Assembly: GCA_004153385.1 (NCBI GenBank)
Contig: SDAL01000001.1
Coordinates: 1,609,228 to 1,673,227 of the forward strand
Reading direction: 5' to 3'
Source of the DNA: Paracoccaceae bacterium
GTDB lineage: Bacteria; Pseudomonadota; Alphaproteobacteria; Rhodobacterales; Rhodobacteraceae
Length of the DNA: 64,000 bases
Positions 62,702-64,000 of the stretch are shown in pieces. Every line of letters starts with the position of its first letter. The stretch's first letter is position 1. The translations under genes and the position numbers were made by a program. The notes under the pieces are model-generated. The model made no database searches. It was not told where the DNA came from and saw only the letters and a program-made list of their open reading frames with translations.

Positions 62702-64000
62702 ATGGGGCGTCTCATCGTCGTATCAAATCGTGTGCCGACGGAAAATCCGTCAGGCGGGTTGGTGGTGGCGTTGCATGACGTACTTATGCAGCGCGGCGGT
62801 TTGTGGATCGGCGCGGATCCGCAGATCTGTGAGGAGGGTCGCGACAGACTGCATGACATGTCAGACACCAATCCCGATCCCGCATATCGCAAACTGGTGT
62901 TCCGGCTGAACGCGCAAGAGCGGCGCAACTATTATGAAGGCTTTGCCAATTCCGTTCTGTGGCCGGTCTGTCACCGCCGCACCGATCTGGTTGAAATGCG
63001 CAGCGAATACCGTGCCGATTATCTGGCGGTGAACATGCGGCTGGCGCGGCTGATTGCGCGCGAACTTGGGCCAGACGACCAGCTGTGGGTGCATGATTAC
63101 CACTTCCTGCCTCTGGCCAGTATGTTGCGGTCGTTAGGGGTGCGCAACCGCATCGGATTTTTCCTGCATATTCCGTTTCCCAATATTACCGATCTTTCTG
63201 TCCTGCCTTCGCCCGAGAATTTTGCCGAGTGGCTCTCTGATTTCAATCTTGTCGGGTTGCAGACCCGTGGCGACACCGCGCGCTGTCTGGAGATGTTCCG
63301 CGCCGACCGGCGCGCCGAGTTCATGCGCGACGGCACGATCAAATTCGATGATCACGTGCTGACACTGGGATCGTTTCCAATCGGGATTGACGTGCAAGGC
63401 GTGAACGAGGCCGCTCGGCGTGGGCGGTCAGACCGGTTCGGGCCGGTGGCCCCCCAAGACCGGATCATCGGGGCGGACCGGCTGGACTATTCCAAGGGGC
63501 TACCGCAGAAATTCCGTGCCTTCGGGCGCTACCTCGACCAGCGCCCCCAGATCGAGCGCCGCCCGACATTCACCCAGATCGCGGCCCCCAGCCGGGGCGA
63601 GGTGTCCGCCTACAAGCAGATCACGCGAGAGCTTGCCCAGATTTCGGGCGAGGTCAACGGGGCCTATTCGGAGCTGGACTGGACGCCGCTGCGGCTGATC
63701 CATCGTTCTGTCCCGCGCGAGGATGTGCTGGGCCTGTGCCGTCAGGCGCGCGTGGGGCTGGTCACACCGCTGGCCGACGGGATGAACCTTGTGGCAAAGG
63801 AATTCATCGCAGCCCAAAACCCGCAAGATCCCGGCGTACTGATCCTCTCGCGCTTTGCGGGGGCGGCCGAGGACATGACAGAGGCGGTGCAGGTCAACCC
63901 ACATGATGTAGACGAGATTGCCGAGGCGATCAGCTACGCGCTGGCCATGCCCCATGGCGAGCGCCTGCGCCGCTACGAGGCGTGCGCTCAGGTGGTGTGG
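62702..64000 (+). CDS. otsA: Trehalose-6-phosphate synthase, 5' part
   Basis: 433 codons, open to the right edge. Transfers glucose from UDP-glucose to glucose-6-phosphate in trehalose synthesis, usually for osmotic protection. It begins MGRLIVVSNRVPTENPSGGL and contains YYEGFANSVLWPVCH, WVHDYHFLPLASMLR, IGFFLHIPFP, FNLVGLQT, FPIGIDV, DRLDYSKGLPQKFRAF and the C-terminal TPLADGMNLVAKEFIAAQ, all GT20 signatures. The expected end is only a short distance beyond the window. otsB is not seen here. Confidence 0.96.
   Translation, partial: MGRLIVVSNRVPTENPSGGLVVALHDVLMQRGGLWIGADPQICEEGRDRLHDMSDTNPDPAYRKLVFRLNAQERRNYYEGFANSVLWPVCHRRTDLVEMRSEYRADYLAVNMRLARLIARELGPDDQLWVHDYHFLPLASMLRSLGVRNRIGFFLHIPFPNITDLSVLPSPENFAEWLSDFNLVGLQTRGDTARCLEMFRADRRAEFMRDGTIKFDDHVLTLGSFPIGIDVQGVNEAARRGRSDRFGPVAPQDRIIGADRLDYSKGLPQKFRAFGRYLDQRPQIERRPTFTQIAAPSRGEVSAYKQITRELAQISGEVNGAYSELDWTPLRLIHRSVPREDVLGLCRQARVGLVTPLADGMNLVAKEFIAAQNPQDPGVLILSRFAGAAEDMTEAVQVNPHDVDEIAEAISYALAMPHGERLRRYEACAQVVW

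Overview
The window is GC-rich, densely coded DNA from an alphaproteobacterium, most likely a Rhodobacterales (Roseobacter-group) organism. This rests on gene content and operon style (TRAP uronate transport, glcB next to iclR-glcDEF, etfBA, PduO-type adenosyltransferase, hmuRSTUV). No rRNA, tRNA, IS element, phage gene or CRISPR array was seen. Species cannot be named from the sequence alone.

Layout. 1-10.5 kb is mostly housekeeping: the 5' end of tuf (minus), a cytochrome P450, a TerB/DUF533 protein, parC (minus), an SH3-domain exported protein, a short-chain dehydrogenase, cobalamin adenosyltransferase, etfB-etfA and glutathione-dependent formaldehyde dehydrogenase. 10.5-17.5 kb is a glycolate/glyoxylate module: iclR-glcD-glcE-glcF (minus) diverging from malate synthase G (plus). 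Two matching TTTCC-N7-GGAAA palindromes lie where an IclR-type regulator would control both arms.

17.8-43.2 kb is a pectin/uronate catabolic island. A TRAP transporter (dctPQM) is followed by uronate dehydrogenase, 5-dehydro-4-deoxyglucarate dehydratase, galactarolactone cycloisomerase and galactarolactone isomerase, which form the oxidative galacturonate route, and by an SGNH esterase. A minus-strand operon holds a sugar ABC transporter, a signal-less GH28 exo-polygalacturonase and a GH105 unsaturated galacturonyl hydrolase, with an AraC regulator diverging from it. Then come KdgF, a peptide/oligosaccharide-type ABC transporter (dppBCDF-like with a separate dppA-like binding protein), an enolase-superfamily acid-sugar dehydratase of unknown substrate, an FCD GntR regulator, kduI-kduD and a second FCD GntR regulator. 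The two routes (Udh/Gci/KdgD and KdgF/KduI/KduD) run side by side. The enzymes that finish each route are not in the window.

44.3-50.4 kb is a haem uptake and use locus (TonB receptor, HmuS, HmuTUV). 50.5-54.0 kb is a sulfate ABC transporter (sbp-cysT-cysW-cysA, with a short CysA). 54.3-57.1 kb carries a PACE-family efflux protein, purU and folD (minus). 57.9-60.5 kb is metN-metI-metQ (minus). 60.8-61.8 kb is a frameshifted alginate-lyase-like gene (minus). The window ends with a CYTH-domain protein and trehalose-6-phosphate synthase running off the right edge.

The regulatory DNA is unusually readable. Related AT-rich dyads recur upstream of the uronate genes. Stable hairpins without long U-tracts sit directly after the substrate-binding-protein or receptor genes of several transport operons.
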